This document shows positions 55,443-64,000 of a stretch of DNA of 64,000 nucleotides, piece after piece; positions within the stretch are counted from its first letter, which is position 1, and every line of letters starts with the position of its first letter. The notes beneath the pieces are model-generated. The model was given only the letters and a program-made list of their open reading frames with translations, was not told where the DNA came from and did not search any database. This stretch comes from Streptomyces sp. ISL-43 (GTDB lineage Bacteria > Actinomycetota > Actinomycetes > Streptomycetales > Streptomycetaceae). The stretch is from positions 78,881-142,880 of the forward strand of contig NZ_JAGGOT010000001.1 of the NCBI RefSeq assembly GCF_018614195.1, in the 5' to 3' direction. Both the position numbers and the translations under genes were made by a program.

Positions 55443-55727
55443 TCAGCCGAGCGGCGGCTCGGAGGCCAACTCGGCCTTCCGCCGGGCCTCGTAGGCCGCG
55501 AGGTCCCGCTTGATCTCCATTACGACCTCCACCGGAATCCTGACGGGCGCGCAGTACAGGGCGTCGCAGGAGCGCGGGTACGTGCCGTCGATCAGGGACA
55601 CCCCGCTGAGCACCAGGCCGCAATTGTCCTCGATGCCGGTGCAGAGCACGGGGTGGAAGAAGCAGTCCTCGTAGACGTCCCCCACCCGGATGCCCGCCGG
55701 GTTCCGGGGGTCTGTCGCCTCGCTCAT
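55443..55727 (-). CDS. Hypothetical protein
   Basis: The 94-residue protein (MSEATDPRNPAGIRVGDVYEDCFFHPVLCTGIEDNCG...) is not recognised. It is compact and has four Cys (DCF, LCTG, NCGL and a DALYC). A short helical end (VVMEIKRDLAAYEARRKAEL) follows. Strong codon bias supports coding. It is divergent from the ATP-grasp gene to its right. Confidence 0.6.
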   Translation of the reverse strand: MSEATDPRNPAGIRVGDVYEDCFFHPVLCTGIEDNCGLVLSGVSLIDGTYPRSCDALYCAPVRIPVEVVMEIKRDLAAYEARRKAELASEPPLG

Positions 55728-55772
55728 GCGGCCCAGCCTGTCACGGGCCGGGCCGGCCGCGACAATGGCCGG

Positions 55773-56567
55773 ATGGACGACGGGGTGTTGCTGATACCGG
55801 CGCGGCCGACCGCCACGGCCGGGCTGCTCGCCGGGGCGGCCGCCCTGCGGGGGATGGAGGTACGGGCCCTCGACGCCGGGCCCGGGGCTCTATCGGCCGC
55901 GTTGACCGGGCGGAGCGTGCACTGGTGCGGCGGGCCCGCCGCCGGGGCCCGGGTGGCCGGGCCGCTCGGGATCGGGTTGCTGGAGCCGCCGGACGACTGG
56001 CTGGCCGGGTTGCCGTGGTGGGCCACCGGGCGCGGGATCCGGCTGACCGGGCTGGGCGAGGCGCGGGCGAGCCTGCGCGGGCCCGCCTTCGTGAAGCCGC
56101 CGCGCGAGAAGTCCTTCCCCGCCGCCGTATACGCGGACGGTTCCGCACTGCCCGAACTGCCCGCGGACACCCCGGTGCTGGTCTCCGAGGTGGTGGACTT
56201 CGCCGCCGAGTACCGGCTGTTCCTGCTGGACGGGGGGATCGCCGCCGCGAGCCGCTACGCCGTCCACGGGCGCCTGGACTCCGCCCCGCTGGACGCGGAT
56301 CCCCGGGCCCCGGAGGTACGGGCCTTCGCGGCCCGCCTGGCTGCGGAGGCAGGCGGCGGCCTGCCGAGCGCGGTTACCGTCGACATCGGGTTCATCGCCG
56401 GCGGCGCGGGCTCCGGGGGCGGCCGCCCGGCGGTGGTGGAGGCCAACATGGCCTGGTTCTCGAACTGTTACGCCGCCGACCCGTCCGGCGTCCTCGACAC
56501 AGTCCTGCGCGCGGCCGGCCCCCGCGAGCGGGTCCCGGGGGCCGACCTGGCCTTCGTACGCGTCTAG
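55773..56567 (+). CDS. ATP-grasp domain protein
   Basis: The 264-residue protein (MDDGVLLIPARPTATAGLL...) has an ATP-grasp C-terminal two thirds: GPAFVKPPREKSFPAAVY (ATP-binding Lys), TPVLVSEVVDFAAEYRLFLLDGGIAA (E-x-R), and TVDIGFIAGG...RPAVVEANMAWFSNCY with the metal-binding E-x-N. It resembles DUF4343-type proteins. The substrate is unknown. The start is uncertain because no clear ribosome-binding site precedes it. Confidence 0.7.
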   Translation: MDDGVLLIPARPTATAGLLAGAAALRGMEVRALDAGPGALSAALTGRSVHWCGGPAAGARVAGPLGIGLLEPPDDWLAGLPWWATGRGIRLTGLGEARASLRGPAFVKPPREKSFPAAVYADGSALPELPADTPVLVSEVVDFAAEYRLFLLDGGIAAASRYAVHGRLDSAPLDADPRAPEVRAFAARLAAEAGGGLPSAVTVDIGFIAGGAGSGGGRPAVVEANMAWFSNCYAADPSGVLDTVLRAAGPRERVPGADLAFVRV

Positions 56568-56659
56568 GCCTCTTTCGGATCTTGTCGGCCGAGCCCGCGG
56601 TGCCCGGCACCGCACCTGCCCGGTGCCGGGCGCGGTCCGGAGCGTCGGGGTGGCGCTGC

Positions 56660-57580
56660 CTAACCGTGGGGGATCAGGGCTACCGGGGAGCGGGCGTAGT
56701 GGGCTACCGCGTGGTCCGTGGGGCCCAGGCCGTGGAGGGGGCGGTGGCGGCGGCGGCCGACGACCAGAAGGTCGGCCGCCGCGGACTCGTCGACCAGGAC
56801 GTGCGCCGCCTCGCCCGGGCGGCTGACGCACTCGGCCGCCACGCCGGGATGGCGCGTCGAGACGGCGGCCACCGCGGCTTCGAGCTGCTCCGCCGAGGCC
56901 CCCGCACCCACCGCGCGCACCGCCTGCACCGCACGCAGCGGCAGCCCGTGCGTCGCCGCCCACGCGAAGCCGAAGTCGAGCACGGAGGCGTAGTCGCCCG
57001 CCGGGTCCACGCCGACGACGACCCCGAGCCCGCGCCGGCCGCGCTCGGCGGGTTCCCGGACCAGGACGACGGGGACTTCGGCGCGCCCCGCGACGTGCAG
57101 CGCGGTGGAGCCGAGCAGCGCGACCACGTGGTGGTTGTGGCCGCTCGCGCCGAGGACGATCAGCCGGGCCTTCGACCGGGCGGCCGCGCGCGGCAGCTCG
57201 CTGCCGGGCCCGCCCTCCGCGGTGGCCGTCTCGACGGCCAGCCCGGGGTAGGCGGAGCGGAGTTCCGCGGCGAGCGAGGACAGCACGGTCACGATCGCGA
57301 GCTCGCTCTCGCCGAGCACGGGCACGAACTCGGGGGAGATCGGCTGAATGACCGGCCAGGCCTGGCCGACGTGGAGCAGATGGAGCGGAGCCCCCGCCGA
57401 CCAGGCCTCCCGGGCCGCCCAGCGGGCAGCGGCGAGGCTGCGGAAGGACCCGTCGAATCCGACGAGGAAGGGGAGGGACGGGTCGGCGCCGGAAGCTGGG
57501 GCGGGCTCGGAAGCCGGGGCAGGCTCGGAAGCCGGGGCAGGCTCGGAAGGCTCGGAGGGCTGGGCAAACGGGAGGGACAT
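56660..57580 (-). CDS. Tandem universal stress protein
   Basis: The 306-residue protein has a Pro/Ala/Glu-rich N-terminus (three EPAPAS repeats from an 18-bp DNA repeat near 57492-57549) and two Usp domains: LPFLVGFDGSFRSLAAARWAAREA ... RLIVLGASGHNHHVVALLGSTALHV, and VVVGVDPAGDYASVLDFGFAWAA ... DLLVVGRRRHRPLHGLGPTDHAVAHYARSPVALI. The first carries the G-2x-G-9x-G-S/T-like ATP site less clearly than usual. The ATG at 57580 is preferred because AAGAAGGG lies at proper distance. An upstream ATG at 57601 is possible. Confidence 0.88.
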   Translation of the reverse strand: MSLPFAQPSEPSEPAPASEPAPASEPAPASGADPSLPFLVGFDGSFRSLAAARWAAREAWSAGAPLHLLHVGQAWPVIQPISPEFVPVLGESELAIVTVLSSLAAELRSAYPGLAVETATAEGGPGSELPRAAARSKARLIVLGASGHNHHVVALLGSTALHVAGRAEVPVVLVREPAERGRRGLGVVVGVDPAGDYASVLDFGFAWAATHGLPLRAVQAVRAVGAGASAEQLEAAVAAVSTRHPGVAAECVSRPGEAAHVLVDESAAADLLVVGRRRHRPLHGLGPTDHAVAHYARSPVALIPHG

Positions 57581-57762
57581 CGGCGGCACCCTTCTTTCCA
57601 TGCCGCGGCCATTTCCTGGTCGCATCTACGACGCTACGCCCCACGCCCCATTTGCCCCCTTCGCGAACTCGGTCGCGGACTCGGTCGCGGACTCCGCCAC
57701 GAGCTCCGTCACGGGCTCGGCGACCCGGTGAACCCTGCCGGTCACCGCACTAGGCTGCGCAC

Positions 57763-58163
57763 GTGCCGTCGTCCTCCATCGGGCAGGCTGCCGGCCTGCT
57801 GCGCGTAAGCCCCGAGACCGTCCGCCGCTGGGCCGACGGGGGCGGCTGCCCGCGCGCCGCGACCCCGACGGGGTGCGGACCGTGGACGGCGTGCTCCTTG
57901 CCGCCTTCGCCAAGGAGCGGGCCGCGGGCCTGCATCCGGTGCCGGAGGCCGCCGCCACCACCTCCGTGCGCAATTCCTTCGCCGGGATCGTCACGGCCGT
58001 CCGCCTCGACGAGGTCGCTGCCCAGGTCGAGATCCAGTCGAGCCCGCACCGCGTCGTGTCCGTGGTGACCCGGGAGGCCGTCGAGGAGCTCGGCATCGCG
58101 GTCGGGGTCACCGTGACGGCCCGGGTGAAGTCCACGGACGTCCACATCGACCTGGCGTTCTGA
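57763..58163 (+). pseudogene. HTH plus TOBE molybdate-binding regulator, frameshifted
   Basis: The GTG start gives a MerR/excisionase-type HTH (SSIGQAAGLLRVSPETVRRWADGG). The expected next segment (RLPARRDPDGVRTVDGVLLAAFAKE) is in another frame, and the TOBE domain follows in that frame (SFAGIVTAVRLDEVAAQVEIQ, REAVEELGIAVGVTVTARVKSTDVHIDL). The break falls in a G run at about 57838-57845. A sequencing error in the run is as likely as a real lesion. The intact form is common in Streptomyces as a single-TOBE HTH protein. Confidence 0.7.
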
Positions 58164-58198
58164 GCGGGGCCGGGACCAAGAGACCGCCCAGCGCAGAA

Positions 58199-58227
58199 GT
58201 GGGGCAGCTCCACCGGAGCTGCCCCAC
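58199..58227. terminator. Bidirectional terminator
   Basis: A perfect 13-bp stem GTGGGGCAGCTCC / GGAGCTGCCCCAC with a 3-nt loop lies between the convergent HTH-TOBE gene and the beta-helix gene. Confidence 0.85.
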
Positions 58228-58249
58228 TGAAAACGGTCTGGGCCGAGCT

Positions 58250-61021
58250 CTAGGACACCGTGAAGTAGCCGAGGAGGTCGGTGATCACGTGGTTGCCGCC
58301 GCCGTAGCTGTTGAAGATGCTGACCTTGCCGGACGCGACCGGGGTGGTCACGTGGTTCGGGACCGTGACGCCGGGGAGCGTGTTGAGGCTGCTGGCCCCG
58401 GGGAGGGTGCCGCCGTAGCCGTACGCGGTCAGGAAGCCGGGGCCGGTGGAGTCGGTCGCGGTGACGTTCAGGACCGCGCCCACGGCGTTGGACGGCAGAC
58501 CGGAGACGGTGGTGGTCGCGCCGGCCGCGACCTTTCGGGTCGTGCGGGTGTCGGCGAGACGATTGGGCACGACCGGGGTGAACAGCGCCTTGCCGTCCTT
58601 GCCGTAGTAGCCGACCGCGTCCAGCACCAGGTGGGTGGAGCCGGAGTTGGTGTAGAGCGTGATGGTGCCGTTGGGGCCGACCGGGACGATGGCCTGGTTG
58701 GACTTGTCCTTGCCCGGCTCCACGTTCAGGTTCGAGGTCGACGGACGCTTCGCCGGGTCCGGGTACGCGATCACGTGCGCCTGCTCCGTCGCACCGGTGC
58801 CCGTCAGGTTCAGCGCGACCGCCGTGGCGTCCGCCGGGATGCCGTTGACGCCAGCGACCTTGACCGTACGGGTCTTCCCGCCGCCCAGCGCACCACCGGC
58901 CGTACGGGTGTCGGCGACACGGGTCGGGGCGAGCGGGGAGAAGCGCTGGCCGATGTTCGGCTGGTAGTAGCCGACGAAGTCCACGATCAGCGACGCCCAG
59001 CCCGAGTTGAGCTGCGCCTGGATCTTGCCGTCGGCACCGACCGGGACGGTGACGGTGTTGGACGAGGTGCCGCCCGCGCGGACGTTCACGTTCGAGGTCG
59101 CCGGACGCGGCTGGCCCGACGGCCACACGGTGAGGTGGGTGTCCTCGCTCGCACCGGTGACCGTCACGTTGAGGACCGCCGAAGCCATGCTCGCCGACAG
59201 GACGTGGTCCGGTACGGCGAGGCCTGCCGGCAGGGTCACCGGTACGGGGTAGCCGCCCCGGACGGTGGTGTTGTTCGTGCGGGTGTCCATGAGGCGGAAC
59301 GGCTCGGTGGCCACGTAGCCGGACGGGGCGTAGTCGACCTTCACGTTCCGGGTGGCCGTGGACTTGGCGCCCTTGGAGTCCTGGAGCGTCAGCGTCACCT
59401 TGTAGTCGCCGGGCTTGTCGTAGGCGTGCTCGAAGTCGGTCAGGTTGCCGCTGTGATCAGTCGCGCCGTCGCCGAAGTCCACGTCAACGCTCGTCACCGG
59501 CCACGGCGTCGCGCTGCCCCTGGTGTCGACGGTGACGGACAGCGGGGCCTCACGACCGATCGGGCTGTCCGAGGTCGGCAGGTCCCGCTGCGCGGTGAGC
59601 GCCGCGGTCAGCGGGCCGGCCGGCGTCGCCTTGATCGCCCAGGTCTCGGAGAGCTCCACCCCGGACTCGTTGACCGCCCTCACCTTCACCACGTAGTCGC
59701 CCGGCGAGCTGTACACATGCTCGGCGCTGGTCGCCTTGGTGACGACCGGTGCGGTCCCGTCACCGAAATCGAAGTGGTAGGTCACGGTCGTGGGCCACTT
59801 GTTGTCCACGGCGGCCGTCGCCTTCACGCTCGTACCGACCGGCGCCCACTTCTCGCTCACCGAGAGTTTGAGGCCTCGCATGACGTCATGGACTTCGGCG
59901 GCACCGCGGTCGATGTACCCGCCGTCCTTGCCGGTGTTGGCGACGTTCGGGTCGTCCGCGGCCGGGCTGCCGAAACGGTCGAGGGGAAACGCTCCCTGCG
60001 CCGTCGCATCCCCCGAGTCGATGGTGGGCGATCCGGCGACCGGGCCGACGCCGTCGACGGTCGGGGTCAGGATGTCGTGCGCGCCCTGTCCACTGGCGGC
60101 CGCGAAAGCCGCCACCGTCTGGTACCCGGTGCCGGACCAGCTGTAGGGGACCAGTCCGGCGGCGGGCTTGCCCGCGATCAGGTTGTAGTCGGCGCGGGTG
60201 CCGGCCGTCGCGTTCGGCGCAACCGTGATGCCGGTGCGCTGTTCGGCGGACTTGCACTGCGGGTCGCCGCCCGCGATGTAGAGGACGTTGTTGACCAGCG
60301 CCGAGCCGGTCGAGGTGCCGCTGACCGAGACGGCCGCCGCACAGGTACTGGTGAGGGTGTTGTTGGTGATGACGGTGCCGGGCGCGTCCACCACGGTGAC
60401 CACCGACTGCTTGCGGCTGTGGACCCTGTTGCGGCTGAGTACCGTGCGCTGGGCACCGCCGTCGACCTGGATGCCGTCGAACGAGCTCCACCTGGCGCGC
60501 ACGTCGGTGCTTTCCTTGCCGACGGCGAGGCCGAGGGAGACGGGATCGGCCGAGTCCCCTCCGTGGAGGTTCTCCAACGTGACGTCATGGGAATTCTCGA
60601 CGCGCACGCCTCCCAAGACGGTCAGCCCGCGGAACACCATGTGGGAGGCCCCGCTGATGGTCAGGCTCTTGGGCATGAAGGCGCGGTGGTCGTATTCGCC
60701 CTCGCTCGCGGCGGCGAAGGTGATCGGCTTGCCCGGCTCTCCCGAGCGGTCGACGGTGACCGCGTCGGAGTAGGTCGTGTCCGCCTCGATCCGCACGGTC
60801 TGGCCCGGCAGGACCACCTTGGCCGCCGCGGCTATCGAGCAGAACGGGACGGCCTGCGAACCGGTCCCGCTGTCTGAGCAGTGGGAGTCGACACCGCTGT
60901 TCACGTAGAGATCGGTCGGAGTGTCGGCGGCGACGGCGGCAGCCGGCATGCCGAGAAGAGCGACGAGACCTGCGGTCAGCGAGGCTGCCGCACGGGTGGG
61001 ACGCACCAGGAGTTCCTTCAA
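58250..61021 (-). CDS. Large secreted protein: beta-helix, two PKD domains, three C-terminal repeats
   Basis: The 923-residue protein has a signal peptide (MKELLVRPTRAAASLTAGLV..., AVAAD). A right-handed beta-helix region follows (about 35-375: ITFAAASEGEYD, LENLHGGDSADP, TVITNNTLTSTC, GGYIDRGAAEVHD). Next are two PKD domains (VTYHFDFGDGTAPVV, VDVDFGDGATDHSG with DYKVTLTLQD). Three ~125-residue repeats end the protein, each with R-x-x-D-T-R, S-N-x-N/L and D-x-x-G-Y-Y/F motifs (FRLMDTR, TRVADTR, NRLADTR). It looks like an extracellular adhesin or polysaccharide-acting protein. No catalytic motif is evident, and no sorting signal is present. Confidence 0.78.
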   Translation of the reverse strand: MKELLVRPTRAAASLTAGLVALLGMPAAAVAADTPTDLYVNSGVDSHCSDSGTGSQAVPFCSIAAAAKVVLPGQTVRIEADTTYSDAVTVDRSGEPGKPITFAAASEGEYDHRAFMPKSLTISGASHMVFRGLTVLGGVRVENSHDVTLENLHGGDSADPVSLGLAVGKESTDVRARWSSFDGIQVDGGAQRTVLSRNRVHSRKQSVVTVVDAPGTVITNNTLTSTCAAAVSVSGTSTGSALVNNVLYIAGGDPQCKSAEQRTGITVAPNATAGTRADYNLIAGKPAAGLVPYSWSGTGYQTVAAFAAASGQGAHDILTPTVDGVGPVAGSPTIDSGDATAQGAFPLDRFGSPAADDPNVANTGKDGGYIDRGAAEVHDVMRGLKLSVSEKWAPVGTSVKATAAVDNKWPTTVTYHFDFGDGTAPVVTKATSAEHVYSSPGDYVVKVRAVNESGVELSETWAIKATPAGPLTAALTAQRDLPTSDSPIGREAPLSVTVDTRGSATPWPVTSVDVDFGDGATDHSGNLTDFEHAYDKPGDYKVTLTLQDSKGAKSTATRNVKVDYAPSGYVATEPFRLMDTRTNNTTVRGGYPVPVTLPAGLAVPDHVLSASMASAVLNVTVTGASEDTHLTVWPSGQPRPATSNVNVRAGGTSSNTVTVPVGADGKIQAQLNSGWASLIVDFVGYYQPNIGQRFSPLAPTRVADTRTAGGALGGGKTRTVKVAGVNGIPADATAVALNLTGTGATEQAHVIAYPDPAKRPSTSNLNVEPGKDKSNQAIVPVGPNGTITLYTNSGSTHLVLDAVGYYGKDGKALFTPVVPNRLADTRTTRKVAAGATTTVSGLPSNAVGAVLNVTATDSTGPGFLTAYGYGGTLPGASSLNTLPGVTVPNHVTTPVASGKVSIFNSYGGGNHVITDLLGYFTVS

Positions 61022-61528
61022 GGGAGAAGCGACGTGAATTCAGCGCGGGTGCGGCGCCGCACGACTGGATGAAAATTCCTGTCCCCCAGCGACAGTCGGG
61101 CGCACGCGAACCGCAGAAGCCTTCGACCATCATCCATTGCCCTAAACCCCCCGGTCAACGGCCTATCCGACGGGGCCTGCGTGACCGGAACGTGGAATCC
61201 AGGGTTCCCGTGAACCAGGCCCGTGGACCGTGCCCGTGGACCCCATCCATGGGCCATCTCCGACATCCGACCCAAGCCTGATGAAATCCACCCCGCCCGG
61301 AGGGGAAAACACGTACGAGGAAAAGCGCCCGCCGGATCCCGTGTCACCACGACGCGGTGACCCACGATTTTTCTTTTGCTGCGCAGTACCGGGCAGAAAT
61401 TACCCACCAAACCCCTCCTGTCCTCCCGCTGCGGCCTCGTCACTCACACGGGTGACAAGGCCGAACTGGGCTGGATTTCACGGTGGTTGACTGGCATATG
61501 CTCTGGCCCACAACCCCAGACATGAGAC
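61022..61528. other. Long upstream region between divergent genes
   Basis: About 500 bp with no supported gene between the secreted protein and the winged-helix gene. It is less GC-rich in parts (61360-61400). It must hold both promoters. Confidence 0.4.
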
Positions 61529-61589
61529 GGCCCCCGCCGGGACGGCAATCCCGGGCGAGGGCCTCACCAACGAGGAAGACAGACCTTCC
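61529..61589 (+). promoter_or_regulatory. Structured leader with hairpin and masked ribosome-binding site
   Basis: A G/C hairpin (arms GGCCCCCGCCGGGA and TCCCGGGCGAGGGCC, 61529-61563) is followed by GGAAG-ACAGAC-CTTCC (61574-61589). In the second hairpin the likely ribosome-binding site GAGGAAG pairs with bases next to the ATG at 61592. This could control translation of the winged-helix protein. Confidence 0.45.
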
Positions 61590-61591
61590 AG

Positions 61592-62710
<1,119 letters not shown>

Positions 62711-62758
62711 GAGCGGCACGAAAGGCAGCCATGGGCCGGGATCTGCCAGGTAGAAACG

Positions 62759-62980
62759 GTGCTGTCCCGGGCCGAGCTGGACGCCGGCTTCGCCGGGAGT
62801 CCGATGCTGCTGGCCACCCGCCTCGACGGCGAAGACCTCGACGAGGCGGGCGTGCAGCTGGTGGTCCCCTCGGACCGGTGCGGGGCGCGCTACGTCAGCG
62901 CGGTCACGCACGTGTGGTTCGGCACGCTGTCACCGCCGAGCCCGGGCTCGTGGGACGGGCTCAGACCGTCGCGAGGCTGA
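62759..62980 (+). CDS. Possible small protein
   Basis: A GTG-started frame of 73 residues (VLSRAELDAGFAGSPMLLATRLDGEDL...) has strong third-position GC until its last few codons. It overlaps the end of the convergent molbindin gene by 20 bp. I do not recognise it, and it may be spurious. Confidence 0.3.
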   Translation: MLSRAELDAGFAGSPMLLATRLDGEDLDEAGVQLVVPSDRCGARYVSAVTHVWFGTLSPPSPGSWDGLRPSRG

Positions 62981-63380
62981 TCTCGGTGGACTTGATCAGC
63001 GCGACGACGGAGGACCCGGCAGTGAGGCCGAGCGCCTCGACGGCGTCCTTGGTGACGGCGGCGGTCAGGCTGCCCGCGTTCACGACCACCTTGACGGACG
63101 CCATGGCGCCGCCGATGACGACGTCGGCCACCGTGCCGGCGATCTGGTTGCGGATGGAGATGCCCTCGACGGCACCGGTGGCGAGCGCGACCTCGGTGGC
63201 CTTGACCAGAGCCTTGACCGCGGAGCCCTCGGCGAGGCCGAGGTCCTTGACGGCGTCGGTGGTGATGGCGGCCGTGATCTCCTCGCCGCCCTCCAGGCGG
63301 ACCTTGACCGTCGCCATGGCCTCGCCGGCGGTGACGGCGGTGACGGTGCCGGCGAGCTGGTTGCGGATGCTCAGGGTCAT
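62961..63380 (-). CDS. Molbindin-like protein with two Mop/TOBE domains
   Basis: The 139-residue protein consists of two ~68-residue repeats, MTLSIRNQLAGTVTAVTAGEAMATVKV...LGLAEGSAVKALVKATEVALAT and GISIRNQIAGTVADVVIGGAMASVKV...LGLTAGSSVVALIKSTEISLAT. Each is a Mop domain that binds molybdate or related oxyanions in a ring-shaped oligomer. It is probably a molybdate storage or buffering protein. The single-TOBE gene at 57.8 kb is the only other molybdate-type gene in view. Confidence 0.9.
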   Translation of the reverse strand: MTLSIRNQLAGTVTAVTAGEAMATVKVRLEGGEEITAAITTDAVKDLGLAEGSAVKALVKATEVALATGAVEGISIRNQIAGTVADVVIGGAMASVKVVVNAGSLTAAVTKDAVEALGLTAGSSVVALIKSTEISLATV

Positions 63381-63636
63381 GACTGGTTCGACCTCTTACT
63401 TCGACGGTTCGTACGGACCGGGGGGTACCGCACAAGATCGACGCTATGCGCGCTTCGGTCGACTCGCGTTCAGGGCGTCGCATCCGCCAACCGGAACCAC
63501 CCGAGCGGCTGGCCGATGCGCTCGAAAAAGAAATCTTCGGGAAGGTGTCACACCTGCCGGGCGGCGCGGGTCAGTGCGGTGAAGAACAAAAACACCGACC
63601 GGCCACTGACCGGACACCGACCGAGGAGCACCTCTC

Positions 63637-63984
63637 ATGAACATCGCCGCCACCGTCGTCGCCGTCCTCGCCGCCGCCATGTCGGGCTTCTCGGGCTACT
63701 CGCTCCTGAGCCGCGCCTCGTGGGTCGTGGAGGCCATGGAGGAGTACAAGGTCCCCAAGGCCTGGTGGACCCCCCTCGGCGCGGCCAAGGCCGCCGGAGC
63801 CGTGGGCCTGCTGATCGGCCTCTTCGTCCCGGTCATCGGCATCGCGGCGGGCATCGGCCTGGTCCTGTACTACGCCGGAGCCGTCATCACCGTGATCCGC
63901 GCCCGCTCGTACAAGCACGTCCCCTTCCCGGTCATCTACATGGCCCCGGTCCTCGCGGCCTTCGCCCTCGGCTTCGCGGCCTAA
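63637..63984 (+). CDS. DoxX-like integral membrane protein
   Basis: The 115-residue protein has four helices (MNIAATVVAVLAAAMSGFSGYSLL, GAAKAAGAVGLLIGLFVPVIG, IAAGIGLVLYYAGAVITVI, PVIYMAPVLAAFALGFAA) with the DoxX-family pattern around EYKVPKAWWTPLGAAKAAGAVGLL. GAGGAG is 9 bases upstream of the ATG. Exact function is unknown. Confidence 0.82.
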   Translation: MNIAATVVAVLAAAMSGFSGYSLLSRASWVVEAMEEYKVPKAWWTPLGAAKAAGAVGLLIGLFVPVIGIAAGIGLVLYYAGAVITVIRARSYKHVPFPVIYMAPVLAAFALGFAA

Positions 63985-64000
63985 GCCTTGATCCACCGAC

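Overview
The window is high-GC actinobacterial DNA and almost certainly Streptomyces chromosome. Three things support this: strong third-position GC bias, frequent GTG starts, and a conserved housekeeping block at the left end with a purine-gene, Lsr2-paralogue, purC, purD, dnaX, SRP RNA and tRNA-Ser order as I recall it from S. coelicolor. No alignment was run, so family names rest on motifs read by eye.

Left core (1-17.25 kb): a partial META lipoprotein, a mycothiol-type isomerase-fold protein and a membrane-anchored protein precede purL-purQ-purS. Divergently, the Lsr2 paralogue lsrL leads into tRNA-Gly(TCC) and tRNA-Gly(GCC), a sensor kinase/response regulator pair and a second tRNA-Gly(GCC). 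purC, a dimethylformamidase-like protein, a membrane protein that looks like an M48 protease without its HExxH, purD, dnaX, the SRP RNA and tRNA-Ser(GGA) follow.

Accessory region (17.2 to about 53-55 kb): the 3' end of tRNA-Ser is an integration site. Copies of its last 53-54 bp recur at 40.8 and 42.9 kb, and a shorter copy at 53.0 kb. Each of the three later copies is followed by the same terminator, so the region looks like elements inserted one after another. Segment I (17.3-40.8 kb) holds a frameshifted CoiA-like gene, a SpoIIE-type phosphatase/kinase switch protein, a truncated integrase, and an operon of ATP-grasp, nucleotidyltransferase, a CysRS paralogue with an in-frame TGA, and a small protein. 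It also carries a RiPP cluster transcribed leftward: LysR regulator, ABC exporter, YcaO, ThiF-like partner, two SagB-type dehydrogenases, four precursor peptides, a PqqD-M50 membrane protease, a LanB-type dehydratase and a SpaB_C-type partner. The enzyme set predicts peptides with azol(in)e rings and dehydroamino acids (goadsporin-like logic). No second SpaB_C-type protein is present that would act as a pyridine synthase. Segment II (40.8-43.0 kb) carries a DUF4352-like protein and a toxin-antitoxin pair. Segment III (43.0-53.0 kb) carries VapBC, a possible recombination directionality factor, a helicase-associated WYL-like protein, a MazEF-like pair, a lipoprotein, and a TetR-controlled split PEP-synthase/rifampin-phosphotransferase-like pair.

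Right flank (53-64 kb): a SixA phosphatase gene broken by a 17-bp tandem repeat, a CysRS-like protein lacking its catalytic core, a fourth toxin-antitoxin pair, an ATP-grasp protein, a tandem universal stress protein, a frameshifted HTH-TOBE gene, a large secreted beta-helix/PKD protein, a winged-helix protein behind a structured leader, a two-domain molbindin and a DoxX-like protein.
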